Positions 27,197 to 37,432 of a DNA stretch of 64,000 bases are shown in pieces. The notes beneath the pieces are model-generated. The model saw only the letters and a list, made by a program, of their open reading frames with translations. It did not search any database and was not told the DNA's origin. The DNA is from an uncultured Pirellula sp. (GTDB lineage: Bacteria; Planctomycetota; Planctomycetia; Pirellulales; Pirellulaceae): assembly GCA_903858115.1 (NCBI GenBank), contig CAIOHR010000096.1, positions 62,001 to 126,000 of the forward strand, read 5' to 3'. Every line of letters starts with the position of its first letter. Within the stretch, counting starts at the first letter, position 1. Position numbers and translations under genes: made by a program.

Positions 27197-28888
27197 TTAA
27201 CGAAGATCCTTTACCCGACGCACCGTGATCCTCTTTGAACCGACAGCCCAATCGCTGGCCGACTGCATTCTAATCCGCAGCACGTATTTGCCACGCATCT
27301 CGCTAGTAATCGGTACCTCGAATGCACAATCTCCCTTATTCACGTCAAGTTCATGAGCCCAGAGTTGCAATTGGTTCGCATTCTCGTAGTTCGTCTGCAT
27401 TTGGCTATGCTGCTCGATGGTTCCTGTGTAGTTTCCGATGGACACCAAATCGGTCGGTAGTCGATCTCGGTTCAAGTAGAGTTCGATTCGTGCTTTGCCT
27501 GTCCATGGCGCAACGAACGATACGGAAATGTTCGTACCTGCGTCGGCTGTCTCTGCACTCCTCAAGTCGATCGCGTGCGGATGGCGTATTTTGAGCAACG
27601 GGTCGCCGAGCAAATTCATCAGTCTAACATGCTCACGTCGTTCAGCCACCAAGCTGTGATCCGGAGGACTTAGCGATTTGGCCATTTGCTCAATCGCCGT
27701 TTGATACTTTGACTTTAGCTTTATCGTAGATGGTTCGGAGCTATAACGGCTGACCGAGGCATCGGCCGCATCTAACCAAGTCGCTTTTTTTGCATCTCCA
27801 ACAATCTTACCAAGAGTAGCAGTTCGTTCTACAAAACACGATTCTAGCATTTCGCCAGCAAACTGGCTCAAACCATAGGGCATGGTAACGCGGGAGCCTG
27901 CGATGACAGCAATAGGCCCGTCCGGTTGTTGTAGCAATCTCTCTGCGAAGCAATCAACTTTTGCATCGAAAGCACCCGTGTAACAGGCCAACAACACGGC
28001 AATCGGAGGTCCATTCGGAGAACTGAACCGCTTGGCATCTTCCGCGCTGCAAATCAGCTCTTCAGTTTTTCCGTAAGTAAAGCGATCGAGGCAATCGATC
28101 CAGCCATGGCCGATATAGACCCAAAACATTCCGCCTCGATTGACTCGACTGAGAAACGTATCTTTCAATTTGGTGGGGTCAGGACAATACGGACTCGTCA
28201 AACTCGCGTACGTCATCTGGAGTTGGAATCGATCCGGGATGCCCTCAGTCAAATAGCGCCGCGCTACGCTTTCGATCGTTGCATCGGCTAGCATCCCGAA
28301 TCCACCTACCCCGGCCGTCACATGCACTTGATCACGCCACACACCTACATCGGTCGAGCGTTCGTACATGATGCTTCGACCGAGCATTCGCCGAAGCTCC
28401 TCTGCGTTTTTTGCAGGTAGCCGGCCGACCGGGATATCCGGACAACCATCATCGTCGATGTCCCCATACAGCGCATCGGTGACCAGTGTCGGAGTTTGAA
28501 GTTGCCCAAGCTTAATGCTTGTGTCGAGCGAAAACGTGGGGGTAATCGGTCGGGTTGGATTCGTATCCTTAAGGTTCACAGGTGGTTCTGCGACATCGCC
28601 GCATAGAACAATGGCCTCCACCGGAGAACCGGCTTTATTTACCGCATCGAGTACCGCGTTTCGCAAAAGATAGGGATTCGTGGTCGAATCAATAAACTGA
28701 AGTCGATAGTCTACAGAACGATAAATGTTCCAATCTTCCAACTTGCTATGCCAAGCGTTGGGCCGAACCACGATGACTGTGGGTAACGCAGGCATGAACT
28801 GTGCAATAGACTGACCGTATACGACTCGGCTCGTGAATGAGAGCGAGACAAAGCTTACCAATGCAAGGATAACCGTTAATCGATTCAT
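27197..28888 (-). CDS. Secreted C25 (gingipain-like) cysteine peptidase-type protein
   Basis: About 563 residues from ATG 28888, preceded by AGGA; the open frame extends 10 codons further. The signal peptide is LTVILALVSFVSLSFTSRVVYG. A C25/caspase-like core is suggested by DALYGDIDDDGCPDIPVGRLPAKNAEEL, the His motif FWVYIGHGW and the Cys motif AVLLACYTGAFD, then IAVIAGSRVTMPYG. The last 130 residues are an Ig-like or beta-sandwich C-terminal module (NISVSFVAPWTGKARIELYL). Gingipain-type peptidases are secreted, but this one lacks a visible sorting domain. Activity is inferred from the His/Cys pair. Its co-expression with an RNA methyltransferase is not explained by function. Confidence 0.75.
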   Translation of the reverse strand: MNRLTVILALVSFVSLSFTSRVVYGQSIAQFMPALPTVIVVRPNAWHSKLEDWNIYRSVDYRLQFIDSTTNPYLLRNAVLDAVNKAGSPVEAIVLCGDVAEPPVNLKDTNPTRPITPTFSLDTSIKLGQLQTPTLVTDALYGDIDDDGCPDIPVGRLPAKNAEELRRMLGRSIMYERSTDVGVWRDQVHVTAGVGGFGMLADATIESVARRYLTEGIPDRFQLQMTYASLTSPYCPDPTKLKDTFLSRVNRGGMFWVYIGHGWIDCLDRFTYGKTEELICSAEDAKRFSSPNGPPIAVLLACYTGAFDAKVDCFAERLLQQPDGPIAVIAGSRVTMPYGLSQFAGEMLESCFVERTATLGKIVGDAKKATWLDAADASVSRYSSEPSTIKLKSKYQTAIEQMAKSLSPPDHSLVAERREHVRLMNLLGDPLLKIRHPHAIDLRSAETADAGTNISVSFVAPWTGKARIELYLNRDRLPTDLVSIGNYTGTIEQHSQMQTNYENANQLQLWAHELDVNKGDCAFEVPITSEMRGKYVLRIRMQSASDWAVGSKRITVRRVKDLR

Positions 28889-28928
28889 TGGGATCCTGTG
28901 CTCGTTGGTTTCACGCATCCTGCGAGTA

Positions 28929-30152
28929 TTAAGTCATTACAAGCTCAGGAGCAGAAGTTCGCTCCAGGCACGAACCGATTTGACGTACCGCTTGTCTCAA
29001 ACGAGCTTCGTTCTCGACAAGGGCCATTCGGAGATAACCTTCGCCCATAGGACCAAATCCGCCACCTGGACTTACGGCGACATTTCCATGTTCCAGAAGG
29101 TGCATTGCAAAGTCGATCGAATTCATACGAGAAGCCCAGGGCTCAGGTATCTTGGCCCAGGCGAACATACCAGCTTTTGGCAATGAAACTTGCCAACCGA
29201 TGCGTCGAAGTCCTTCAACCAGGACATTGCGTCGTCCTTGATAAATCAACGATTGCTTCTCGACGGTAGCCTCTGTATCGCGCAAAGCCACAATGGCAGC
29301 GATCTGTATCGCTTGAAACATCCCGTAATCGTAATAACCTTTGATGGTCGCCAAGGCTTTCACCATCTCTGCATTTCCGGAACAAAAACCAATACGCCAT
29401 CCAGCCATATTGTACCCTTTGCTCATGGTCGTAAACTCCACACCGACATCCTTCGCTCCAGGAGCAGACAAGAATGATGGTGGGACATAGCCATCGTAAG
29501 CAACGTCCGCGTAAGCAAAGTCGCTGATGACCATCAGTCCATATTTCTTCGCCAATCGAACGACATCGACAAAGAATTCAGGCTCAACGGTGACCGTCGA
29601 TGGATTGTGCGGATAATTGATGATCAACAATTTCGGTCGCGGATAAAAATGTTCGCACGTATAAGCGATGTTCGAGAGATAGCGATCCGTGTTCGACACA
29701 TCCAAGGCAACCACATTGCCCGACGCTAGAACGACACCGAACATATGCACAGGGAAGTAGGGTGCAGGGATGATGGCCGTGTCGCCAGCACCGATAAGCG
29801 CCAACAACATGTGGGAAAAGCCTTCCTTCGACCCGAGGCAAACAATCGTCTCGGTCTCAGGATCCAAACGAACCCCATATTTTCGCAAATACTTGCTCGT
29901 CAACTCACGTCTCAGATTCAATATCCCGTTGCTTTTGGAATACCCGTGGTTGGTTGGATCTTTTGCGGCTTCGGCGAGCTTCATGATCACCGCTGGATCT
30001 GGCGGGTCGGACGGATTCCCCATCCCGAGATCGATCAAATCCTGACCTGATCGCCGCTTCTGGTAGAGGAGATTGTTGATGCGTCCAAACAAGTAGGGTG
30101 GCAAACGATGAACGCGAGGTGCTAGATCGATCTTGAAATTTGAGTTCGTCAT
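28929..30152 (-). CDS. Class I/II aminotransferase (AlaC / LL-diaminopimelate-aminotransferase-like)
   Basis: 407 residues from ATG 30152; the frame is open to 30170 but the region [20 protein letters not shown] fits the family start. PLP fold type [64 protein letters not shown] and the Lys motif [16 protein letters not shown] are all present. Closest families by pattern are glutamate-pyruvate aminotransferase AlaC and the LL-diaminopimelate aminotransferases, which are alike; substrate cannot be decided. The peptidase gene starts 40 bases downstream, so the three minus-strand genes may be one transcript. Confidence 0.88.
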   Translation of the reverse strand: MTNSNFKIDLAPRVHRLPPYLFGRINNLLYQKRRSGQDLIDLGMGNPSDPPDPAVIMKLAEAAKDPTNHGYSKSNGILNLRRELTSKYLRKYGVRLDPETETIVCLGSKEGFSHMLLALIGAGDTAIIPAPYFPVHMFGVVLASGNVVALDVSNTDRYLSNIAYTCEHFYPRPKLLIINYPHNPSTVTVEPEFFVDVVRLAKKYGLMVISDFAYADVAYDGYVPPSFLSAPGAKDVGVEFTTMSKGYNMAGWRIGFCSGNAEMVKALATIKGYYDYGMFQAIQIAAIVALRDTEATVEKQSLIYQGRRNVLVEGLRRIGWQVSLPKAGMFAWAKIPEPWASRMNSIDFAMHLLEHGNVAVSPGGGFGPMGEGYLRMALVENEARLRQAVRQIGSCLERTSAPELVMT

Positions 30153-30338
30153 GAATAGGACTTTGAGCACGCAAAAGCGGCGTGCAAATCAGTGGGACTT
30201 TCGGAGTATCCATAACGCAGCAAAACAAGCTGCGCCACTAACTCCATAGATAGCATACGGGTTCGCAAGGTTCGAAGAAAGACGGAATCGTCTTCCAAGT
30301 TCTCAAACATAAGTGATCGGACGACCCACGCTAGCTTA

Positions 30339-30365
30339 AATGATCTAGTATCAGTCTAGATCATT
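30339..30365 (-). terminator. Hairpin at the 3' end of zwf
   Basis: A perfect 10-bp inverted repeat, AATGATCTAG / CTAGATCATT, with a 7-base loop. It takes in the last two codons and TAG stop of zwf. A short TTTAAG follows on the minus strand, not a proper U-run, so termination is uncertain; protection of the mRNA end is equally possible. Confidence 0.4.
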
Positions 30366-31804
30366 GGGCAAACATCGAACCAATTTCTACCTTGCTCGTG
30401 CATCCAATCGCTGGACTGCGTCGGCCCCCAAAGGCCTGGCTCGTATGTATGCAGGGTTGGCGCAGCCGGACTTTTCCATGCCGCAATGATAGGATCGATG
30501 ATCCGCCACGCTTGTTCTACCTCGTCGCTGCGTGCGAAAAGACCAGGATCGCCAAGCAAACCATCCAGCAACAGCCTTTGGTAAGCGTCCGGAAGCTCTT
30601 TTCCGTTGGAGTCGAATCGGAAATCCAATTCGCTCAGTCTGAGCTTCATGTCGGAATCCGGAACTTTGGACTGGAAATGGAGTTGCATGCCTTCTGCAGG
30701 TTGAATTTGAATCACCAGTCGGTTGGCTTCGGGACGATATGACTTTTGTTCACCGAAGAGCATGTGGGGCGGTTCGCGAAACTGGATCACGATTTGCGTG
30801 GTGCGGCAAGACATCGCCTTTCCACTTCTGAGATAGAAAGGGACGCCTCTCCATCGCCAATTGTCGATATAGAGCTTCAATGCTGCGAAGGTCTCGGTTT
30901 GACTATCGTCCGGAATCCCCTCTTCTTCGCAATATCCATCGTATTGACCGCGGACGCCATTTTCAGCGAAGTCGCTACCTTTGTACGGGCGAACGGCCTG
31001 AAGCACTTTGACCTTCTCATCGCGGACGAATTCTCCTGTGTATCGGACTGGGGCTTCCATGGCAGTCACCATCATCAATTGGAAGATGTGATTCTGAAAC
31101 ATGTCGCGAAGGATGCCCGCTTTATCGTAGTAATCACCGCGTCGTCCAACTTTCACCTCTTCAGCGCACGTGATTTGGACGTGATCGATATAGTTTCGAT
31201 TCCACAGTGGTTCAAAAATCGTATTGCCGAAACGCAACACAAGCATGTTTTGAACGGTCTCTTTGCCGAGGTAATGGTCGATTCGATAGATCTGATCTTC
31301 ACGAAAGGTCTGATGGATCGAGTCATTCAGTTGCCGTGCTGTTGCCGAATCGGTTCCGAAGGGTTTTTCAATGATGACTCGACGATGGCCGTGATTATCA
31401 ACGTTGAGCCCCGCTTTGCCCATTTGCGCGATAGCGGTTGCATAGAGCTGCGGCATCGTTGAAAGATAGTAGACCCGATCGGTCTGTTGATCCCCCTCAA
31501 TGTCGCCGAGAAAAGCACTGAGTTTATGGAAATCTTGCTCGTTGCTGATATCACCTGGGAGGTAATAGATCGATTCGGAGAATGCTTTCCAGTCGTCCGC
31601 AGAGAAGTCTGCTTTTGCATACTTTTCGGTCGTTTCGGCGAGCTGAATTCTCCATTGTTCGGACGTGAAAACGCTTCGTGCCACACCGACAATCCGTGTG
31701 GGTTTTGGCAGTTTCTTCCGATGAAACTGTCGGTACAGTGCAGGTATCAGCTTTCGACTCGTTAAATCACCCGAGGCACCAAAAATTACCATCGTGTGGG
31801 ACAT
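30356..31804 (-). CDS. zwf: Glucose-6-phosphate 1-dehydrogenase
   Basis: 482 residues, the normal length. It oxidises glucose-6-phosphate to 6-phosphogluconolactone in the oxidative pentose phosphate pathway. The NADP-binding motif is IFGASGDLTSRKL at the N-terminus, and the substrate/catalytic signature is RIDHYLGKETVQNMLVLRFGN. EKPFGTD and FYLRSGKAM are also as expected. Transketolase of the same pathway lies 29 kb away, not in an operon. The gene stands alone on the minus strand, between the SurA-like gene upstream (53-base gap) and the aminotransferase. Confidence 0.97.
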   Translation of the reverse strand: MSHTMVIFGASGDLTSRKLIPALYRQFHRKKLPKPTRIVGVARSVFTSEQWRIQLAETTEKYAKADFSADDWKAFSESIYYLPGDISNEQDFHKLSAFLGDIEGDQQTDRVYYLSTMPQLYATAIAQMGKAGLNVDNHGHRRVIIEKPFGTDSATARQLNDSIHQTFREDQIYRIDHYLGKETVQNMLVLRFGNTIFEPLWNRNYIDHVQITCAEEVKVGRRGDYYDKAGILRDMFQNHIFQLMMVTAMEAPVRYTGEFVRDEKVKVLQAVRPYKGSDFAENGVRGQYDGYCEEEGIPDDSQTETFAALKLYIDNWRWRGVPFYLRSGKAMSCRTTQIVIQFREPPHMLFGEQKSYRPEANRLVIQIQPAEGMQLHFQSKVPDSDMKLRLSELDFRFDSNGKELPDAYQRLLLDGLLGDPGLFARSDEVEQAWRIIDPIIAAWKSPAAPTLHTYEPGLWGPTQSSDWMHEQGRNWFDVCPMI

Positions 31805-31857
31805 GTCGTCAACTTTCTAAGTAGGAGTTTGTTGCACGTACCTCGAGAGGTCATACA

Positions 31858-34404
31858 TCAATAGGCTCGGAAGCCCAATCGCTTTCGAATGCCATCCATC
31901 ATGGGGCCGATCGCCCGCTCATTGTCTCGTGAAACAAGAGCGCTAACCCCTTCCGCTGGAGAAGCTTGGAATTTCGTGAGAAGATCTTTGGTATCGCCCA
32001 TCTCCAGGACCTTAATTACGTAAAAAACGGATTTGCGGCGATCGGGTGCAATCGTCGCTTCTCCCGGTTTCTTGCTAAAGACAGCTTCCATAAAATTCAT
32101 GTCGACAGGTTGCAGGGGTGCGACACTTCCGACCTCATCCATTTGAGCTTGCATATTGAATCGCATGAACATCGGATACATGGGATTCATCGCAGTGAAT
32201 GGGGCAGGTTCAACAACTTTCTTCTTGTCCTCTTCCGATTCGAAGATCTCCTCGATTTGCCTGCTGCCGATTCGTTCTGCGAGATTTGCAGCTTTCGCTT
32301 CTGCCAACTTCAGCGCTTGTTGCGATGTCCAGACTTCTGTTACTTTTTCTTTGCAAACGTCGAAGGAGGGAACTTCAGGCTCCTTCAGTTCTGTTTTCCA
32401 AGACAAATACTGGACGGCGGATTGGCCCATTCGAGACGTTGAAATCAATGGCGTCCAAACTGCCCCTTTTTCCTGAGTCGCCTGAATGAATGCTCCGATG
32501 GGGACGGGTTGGGCTCGCGGATTGATGCTTACAGCAGACTGTCCAATGGGGTGAAACATTACCGTCTCGGAATCTACCATCCCGGTTGTGCCATAATCAA
32601 AACCGTAATCTGCAGCGATCTTCTTCAGGTCGAGTTTTTCAGGTTCGACGGTATCTGGGATCTTTTCCTGGACCGCACGAAGATATTGGTAACGTTCTGA
32701 TTGGTAGATATTCATCATCCCATACACTTCCCGAACTTTGTCGTCGACAATGCCTGTTGCGGTTGCCGTAGCAAGCTCACGAGCGATTCGGTCTTTCACC
32801 TCTTCAAAAGTCTGGGTTCTCATCGGAGTTGCTTCTGCGATGGGATCCGATGGATTGGACGGCTGAACCGAGTCACCCAATGTCATGGATGGCAACGTAG
32901 GAACCTCGGGCTTCTCCACTATTGGAGGCTGATCCACGGACTTCGCAGCCTCCGTGCTTTGCACCGCGCCCAAAGAGGTCGCAGGTGCATCTTTTTGTTC
33001 TCGAAGCGGATTCTCAGCCGCTGGCGTCGTGGCCTCCGCGGTAACCGCCGGAGTTGAAGGGTTGGCCGGTGCTGGCGTGGCCGGTGCGTCCGCTGTTGGT
33101 TGTACGGCTGGCTTTTCTTCTTGATAAGAAACCAACCTGATTTGCCCTTCGGGCCTGTTCAACCTCGAAGACTTGGGTGGCTCTGTCGCTGGCAACTTTG
33201 GTGCATCGATTGCAGGTACCAAGGGTGTTTCAGATGGAGTCGCCTTCGGCGGCTCAACGGTCGGTTCCGTTGCTGGTTTGACTGGCTTCTCTGTCTTGGC
33301 TGGATCGACCGGACCGTCCGGAGAAGGGAGCGTAGGAGGTGTGGTTGGCTTATCCCCACTCGGGGTTGAACCGTTGGGTGCGGCAGGATCTGTCGCGTTC
33401 GGGAGACCGGCAGCATCGTTCTTTGGCACTTCAATTGGAACGCGGAATTGTTTTTCAGCGACGCGGCGCTCGTATTCGGATCTCAGGGTAGCCTCAGGTA
33501 TTTTGGCCATTTCTTCCTGAACGAACTTTTCTGTGTCGATCGACAGAAACTCAAAGTCTGCCATCGCGGGTGTCATGAACGCGGGGACTGATTCGAGAGT
33601 GTTGGACATGCGAATCATGCCACTGCCGGCTGCATAGAGATCTTTTAACTCTTTATCAGAAGGCTTTGTCTTGACTTCAGCAAGAAAATCCTTGACGTAA
33701 ACGGGGTAAGCTTTGATTTTTGTTGTGCGATTCAACCTGAGGTATTCTCGCCAATTCTTGCTGGGAGTCGTTAGAGCCGGCATAGCGACGAGTTGAGAAT
33801 TGCGGACATCTTCAAAGTTCAAACCGGCTCGCATGAGCCGCATCATTTCTTGATAGACGAGCTCGTCCTTCATCACGCGTTGGAACATCGGCATGGTTAG
33901 CCGACGTTCGGTGGAAGTCAGCATCAGTTTCTGAATGGTCTTGCCATCGAGCTTTCCGTCAACGAATCTTGTCAAAAACTGAGTCACGGCATCGTCATCG
34001 AACTGAATACCCATGCGTTGGGCTTCGGTTTGCAACAACCTGCGCTGAATAATGACTTCCGGGTCCAAAATCGATTGGTAGGGAGTGATGCCGAACATGT
34101 TTTGCTGCGGGAAAAAGCTTGGGACTTTTGGAGCTCCCCCTTTTTCTTCCACCTTGGAGTGCAGTTCCCGTAGGAATCGATTTACCAGTTGGAGATCCGA
34201 CTGATCTTGTTCGACTTGACTGACCCGCATGGCTCCGCCGCTCCAAGAAGCCACGACCGGATTCGGCCCGGACCGCCCGTTGGTTCCGCCGTCCATAAAA
34301 TATTGAAGCATCGGAGCGATGACGAAGGAGGTAATTGCCACGAGAACGGCGGCTGCCATCCATAGCCGCTGATTCTTTCTGAAAATTTCGAAGGGACTTG
34401 CCAT
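31858..34404 (-). CDS. Membrane-anchored SurA/PpiD-like periplasmic protein
   Basis: About 848 residues from ATG 34404; the open frame to 34515 is thought to be leader. The N-terminus SPFEIFRKNQRLWMAAAVLVAITSFVIAPML is a single signal-anchor of PpiD/SurA_N style, and ILDPEVIIQRRLLQTEAQRMGIQFDDDAVTQFL matches the SurA/PpiD N-terminal chaperone helices. Residues about 350-540 are a Pro/Thr/Ala/Glu-rich linker, probably extended. The C-terminal part contains helical stretches (VREVYGMMNIYQSERYQYL, QALKLAEAKAANLAERIG). I could not find a clear parvulin active site, so peptidyl-prolyl isomerase activity is doubtful. Likely an envelope protein-folding factor. Confidence 0.65.
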   Translation of the reverse strand: MASPFEIFRKNQRLWMAAAVLVAITSFVIAPMLQYFMDGGTNGRSGPNPVVASWSGGAMRVSQVEQDQSDLQLVNRFLRELHSKVEEKGGAPKVPSFFPQQNMFGITPYQSILDPEVIIQRRLLQTEAQRMGIQFDDDAVTQFLTRFVDGKLDGKTIQKLMLTSTERRLTMPMFQRVMKDELVYQEMMRLMRAGLNFEDVRNSQLVAMPALTTPSKNWREYLRLNRTTKIKAYPVYVKDFLAEVKTKPSDKELKDLYAAGSGMIRMSNTLESVPAFMTPAMADFEFLSIDTEKFVQEEMAKIPEATLRSEYERRVAEKQFRVPIEVPKNDAAGLPNATDPAAPNGSTPSGDKPTTPPTLPSPDGPVDPAKTEKPVKPATEPTVEPPKATPSETPLVPAIDAPKLPATEPPKSSRLNRPEGQIRLVSYQEEKPAVQPTADAPATPAPANPSTPAVTAEATTPAAENPLREQKDAPATSLGAVQSTEAAKSVDQPPIVEKPEVPTLPSMTLGDSVQPSNPSDPIAEATPMRTQTFEEVKDRIARELATATATGIVDDKVREVYGMMNIYQSERYQYLRAVQEKIPDTVEPEKLDLKKIAADYGFDYGTTGMVDSETVMFHPIGQSAVSINPRAQPVPIGAFIQATQEKGAVWTPLISTSRMGQSAVQYLSWKTELKEPEVPSFDVCKEKVTEVWTSQQALKLAEAKAANLAERIGSRQIEEIFESEEDKKKVVEPAPFTAMNPMYPMFMRFNMQAQMDEVGSVAPLQPVDMNFMEAVFSKKPGEATIAPDRRKSVFYVIKVLEMGDTKDLLTKFQASPAEGVSALVSRDNERAIGPMMDGIRKRLGFRAY

Positions 34405-34643
34405 ACCCGCATCTATCCTCTGATTTGCTCCAAAACCGAAACTACCCCCAAGAAAATCCTGGTTGTCGCTGGATTGTAGGGTTTCCACCGGTTGATGCAA
34501 TTGCACTGTAAACAATCGTTGGGGGGCTTGACAAATTATCGACTCTCAGGCCAAAAACGCTATGTAGGAGAAACCAATGGTGACAGGATCGTCCAACCAT
34601 TCTCCTAAAAAGTCCTTTTGGCACAAAAGATTGCAATTGGTTT

Positions 34644-37427
34644 ATGAGCGAGAAAAAATCCCTCGTCATTGTCGAATCACCCGCAAAAGCGAAGACGATC
34701 GCCAAATATTTGGGGAGCGGTTTCCAAGTCGAAGCTTCGATTGGGCACATTCGTGATCTGCCGGGCGGAGCCAAAGAAGTGCCTGCCGAATACAAATCGG
34801 AGTCTTGGTCGTCGCTGGGAGTAAACGTCGATGACGGTTTCGCTCCTCTTTACGTGGTCCCATCCGATAAGAAAAAACATATTTCGTTTTTGAAGACTGC
34901 ATTAAAAGATGCCAAAGATCTCTATCTCGCGACGGACGAGGATCGCGAAGGGGAGGCGATTTCGTGGCATTTACGAGAAGTTCTCAAGCCCAAAGTACCC
35001 GTCCATCGGATGGTTTTCCATGAAATTACCAAGGAAGCGATCCAAAGCGCGTTGAAAACAACGCGAAGCATCGACGAGGGGCTCGTGAAGGCTCAAGAAA
35101 CGCGACGAATTCTCGACCGATTGTACGGTTACGACGTTTCCCCCATTCTGTGGAAAAAAGTTCGGCCAGGTCTTTCCGCAGGTCGTGTCCAAAGTGTTGC
35201 CGTTCGATTGATTGTAGAACGCGAAAGAGAACGCATGGCGTTCCATTCCGCTACTTATTTTGACCTCGATGCTCTTCTGGAAACCTCTTCAAAGGAACGA
35301 TTTACGGCCTCGTTGACCAGTGTCGCGAATCGTCGAATCCCGGCCGGGAAAGATTTTGATGCAGCCACTGGAAAGATCAAGGATTCGCAATTTCTTGTAC
35401 TCGATCAAGCCGCGGCGGAATCCCTGAAGACGAGGCTCGCAAAAGCCGACTTCAAAGTTACAAGTGTCGAAGTCAAGCCGTATACCGAACGACCGAAAGC
35501 TCCGTTCACCACAAGTACTTTGCAACAAGAATCGAACCGAAAGCTAGGACTTACGGCTCGAGATACCATGCGTATCGCACAGAGTTTGTATGAGAACGGT
35601 TACATCACTTACATGCGTACCGACTCGACAACATTATCCAAGGAAGCGATCAATGCGGCACGCCAACTGGTTCGCTCGCAGTACGGAGAGAACTTTCTTT
35701 ATCCAACCGAGCGAACCTATGCGACAAAAGTAAAGAACGCGCAGGAAGCTCACGAAGCGATTCGACCTGCCGGTCATCCGTTCCAATTGCCGGAAGCGAT
35801 TCGCGGCGAACTATCCTACGATCAGTTCCGACTTTTTGATTTGATTTGGAAACGGACGATTGCTTCGCAGATGGCGGATGCTCGAAAACGTCGCGTTGTC
35901 GTCACGATCGAAGCGGACGATGCGGTCTTTCAAGCGACCGGTACGTCGATCGAGTTTGAAGGTTTCCTCCGAGCTTACGTGGAGGGTAGCGATGATCCAG
36001 CCGCCGAATTAGCAGAGAAAGAAAAACTGCTTCCTGATATGAGGGCGAAAGATCCTTTGCATGCAAAGTCGATTGACGCTCTCTCCCATACAACGCAGCC
36101 ACCCGCGAGATTCACTGAAGCTTCGTTAACGCAAGGGCTGGAAGAACGCGGCATCGGTCGCCCGAGTACTTACGCTGCAATTATCGACACGATACTTCGG
36201 CGCGACTACGTGTTCAAAAAGGGTAATGCGTTGGTCCCTAGCTGGACTGCATTCGCGGTAATCCGATTGCTAGAAGAGCATTTTGCATCCCTCGTGGATT
36301 ATCAATTCACCGCTGAGATGGAAGACTATCTCGATCAAATCAGCCGCAATGAGCGTGGAAATTTGGCCTACTTACAAGAGTTCTACTTCGGCATCGATGG
36401 TATCGAAGAGAGTCTAGCGCCAGGCGGAGTTGGATTGAAACCACTTCTTGAGCAAAAAGTAGCGGAAATCGATCCGCGGACGGCGTGCTCGTATCCATTG
36501 AGTGGCAATCCAATAGACACCGCCCCTATCATCGTTCGGGTCGGACGTTATGGTCCATTTATCGAACGGGCCGAACAACGAGCGAGCCTCCCCGAGGACC
36601 TCGCTCCAGATGAACTAACCTTTCAATACGCCCAAGAGTTGCTCGCGAAACAACAGATCAGTGAGGAGCCACTCGGAATGCATCCGGAGTCCCTCAAGCC
36701 GATCTATATCAAACAAGGCAGGTTTGGTCCTTACGTGCAGTTGGGTGCTCCGGACGACGAAGAGAAGAAAAACGCTTCTCTATTGAAGGGCATGAGCGTG
36801 GAAACGCTGGATCTAGAGACCGCTGTCAAACTATTGTCATTGCCTCGCGATCTAGGAAAGCACCCGACCGATGGCGAGCCTGTCGTCGCGACTCAAGGTC
36901 GATTCGGACCTTATTTAAAGCATGGATCGGACTCCCGTTCCTTGCCTGCAGGCGTAGGCCTTCTCGAGATTACGTTGGAACAAGCTCTGGAGATCTTGGC
37001 CCAACCCAAGGCGGCCGGTCGTGGTCGCGGGGCTGCAACCCCAGCGCTGAAAACGATGGATGAGTCCCCGGTCACAGGCAAGAAGATTGAACTACGGGAT
37101 GGGCGATACGGTCTCTATGTGACCGATGGTGAAACCAACGCGTCCCTACCCAAAGATGCGAATGGCGATGAACTCACCTTTGCACAAGCTCTGGATCTCC
37201 TCGCTGCTCGGGCGGCCGCTGGCGGATCCAAGAAGAAGAAAACGTCTAAGAAAAAGACGGCAAAGAAGGTGACAAAGGGGACGAAGGCCAAGAAGAAAAA
37301 CGCCGACGATGGTGACGAAGATGAAGTCGCATCACCCAAGAAGTCTGTGAAGAAAAAAGCGACGAAAGCAACAAAAGCTTCGAAGAAGGCCACGAAAAAA
37401 AAGACAACTAGCGAAGAAACAGAGTAG
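34644..37427 (+). CDS. topA: DNA topoisomerase I (type IA) with lysine-rich tail
   Basis: 927 residues. TOPRIM domain at about 4-115 (VIVESPAKAKTIAKYLG, ATDEDREGEAISWHL with the DxDxE acidic set). RRILDRLYGYDVSPILWKKVRPGLSAGRVQSVAVRLI follows, and the active-site Tyr is Y323 in NGYITYMRTDSTTLS. C-terminal zinc fingers of the enterobacterial type are missing; instead there are four or so topoisomerase C-terminal repeats recognisable by GRYGPFIERAEQRASLPED, GRFGPYVQLG and GRFGPYLKHGSDSRSLP. The last 65 residues are a histone-H1-like Lys/Thr/Ala tail. It relaxes negative supercoils. It is followed 6 bases later by the DUF58 gene. Confidence 0.97.
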   Translation: MSEKKSLVIVESPAKAKTIAKYLGSGFQVEASIGHIRDLPGGAKEVPAEYKSESWSSLGVNVDDGFAPLYVVPSDKKKHISFLKTALKDAKDLYLATDEDREGEAISWHLREVLKPKVPVHRMVFHEITKEAIQSALKTTRSIDEGLVKAQETRRILDRLYGYDVSPILWKKVRPGLSAGRVQSVAVRLIVERERERMAFHSATYFDLDALLETSSKERFTASLTSVANRRIPAGKDFDAATGKIKDSQFLVLDQAAAESLKTRLAKADFKVTSVEVKPYTERPKAPFTTSTLQQESNRKLGLTARDTMRIAQSLYENGYITYMRTDSTTLSKEAINAARQLVRSQYGENFLYPTERTYATKVKNAQEAHEAIRPAGHPFQLPEAIRGELSYDQFRLFDLIWKRTIASQMADARKRRVVVTIEADDAVFQATGTSIEFEGFLRAYVEGSDDPAAELAEKEKLLPDMRAKDPLHAKSIDALSHTTQPPARFTEASLTQGLEERGIGRPSTYAAIIDTILRRDYVFKKGNALVPSWTAFAVIRLLEEHFASLVDYQFTAEMEDYLDQISRNERGNLAYLQEFYFGIDGIEESLAPGGVGLKPLLEQKVAEIDPRTACSYPLSGNPIDTAPIIVRVGRYGPFIERAEQRASLPEDLAPDELTFQYAQELLAKQQISEEPLGMHPESLKPIYIKQGRFGPYVQLGAPDDEEKKNASLLKGMSVETLDLETAVKLLSLPRDLGKHPTDGEPVVATQGRFGPYLKHGSDSRSLPAGVGLLEITLEQALEILAQPKAAGRGRGAATPALKTMDESPVTGKKIELRDGRYGLYVTDGETNASLPKDANGDELTFAQALDLLAARAAAGGSKKKKTSKKKTAKKVTKGTKAKKKNADDGDEDEVASPKKSVKKKATKATKASKKATKKKTTSEETE

Positions 37428-37432
37428 TCGCA

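Noticed and set aside
34528-34566. TTGACA followed by TATGTA ahead of topA as a promoter
   Set aside because: The spacing is 27 bases rather than 16-18, so the two boxes cannot form one sigma-70 promoter.
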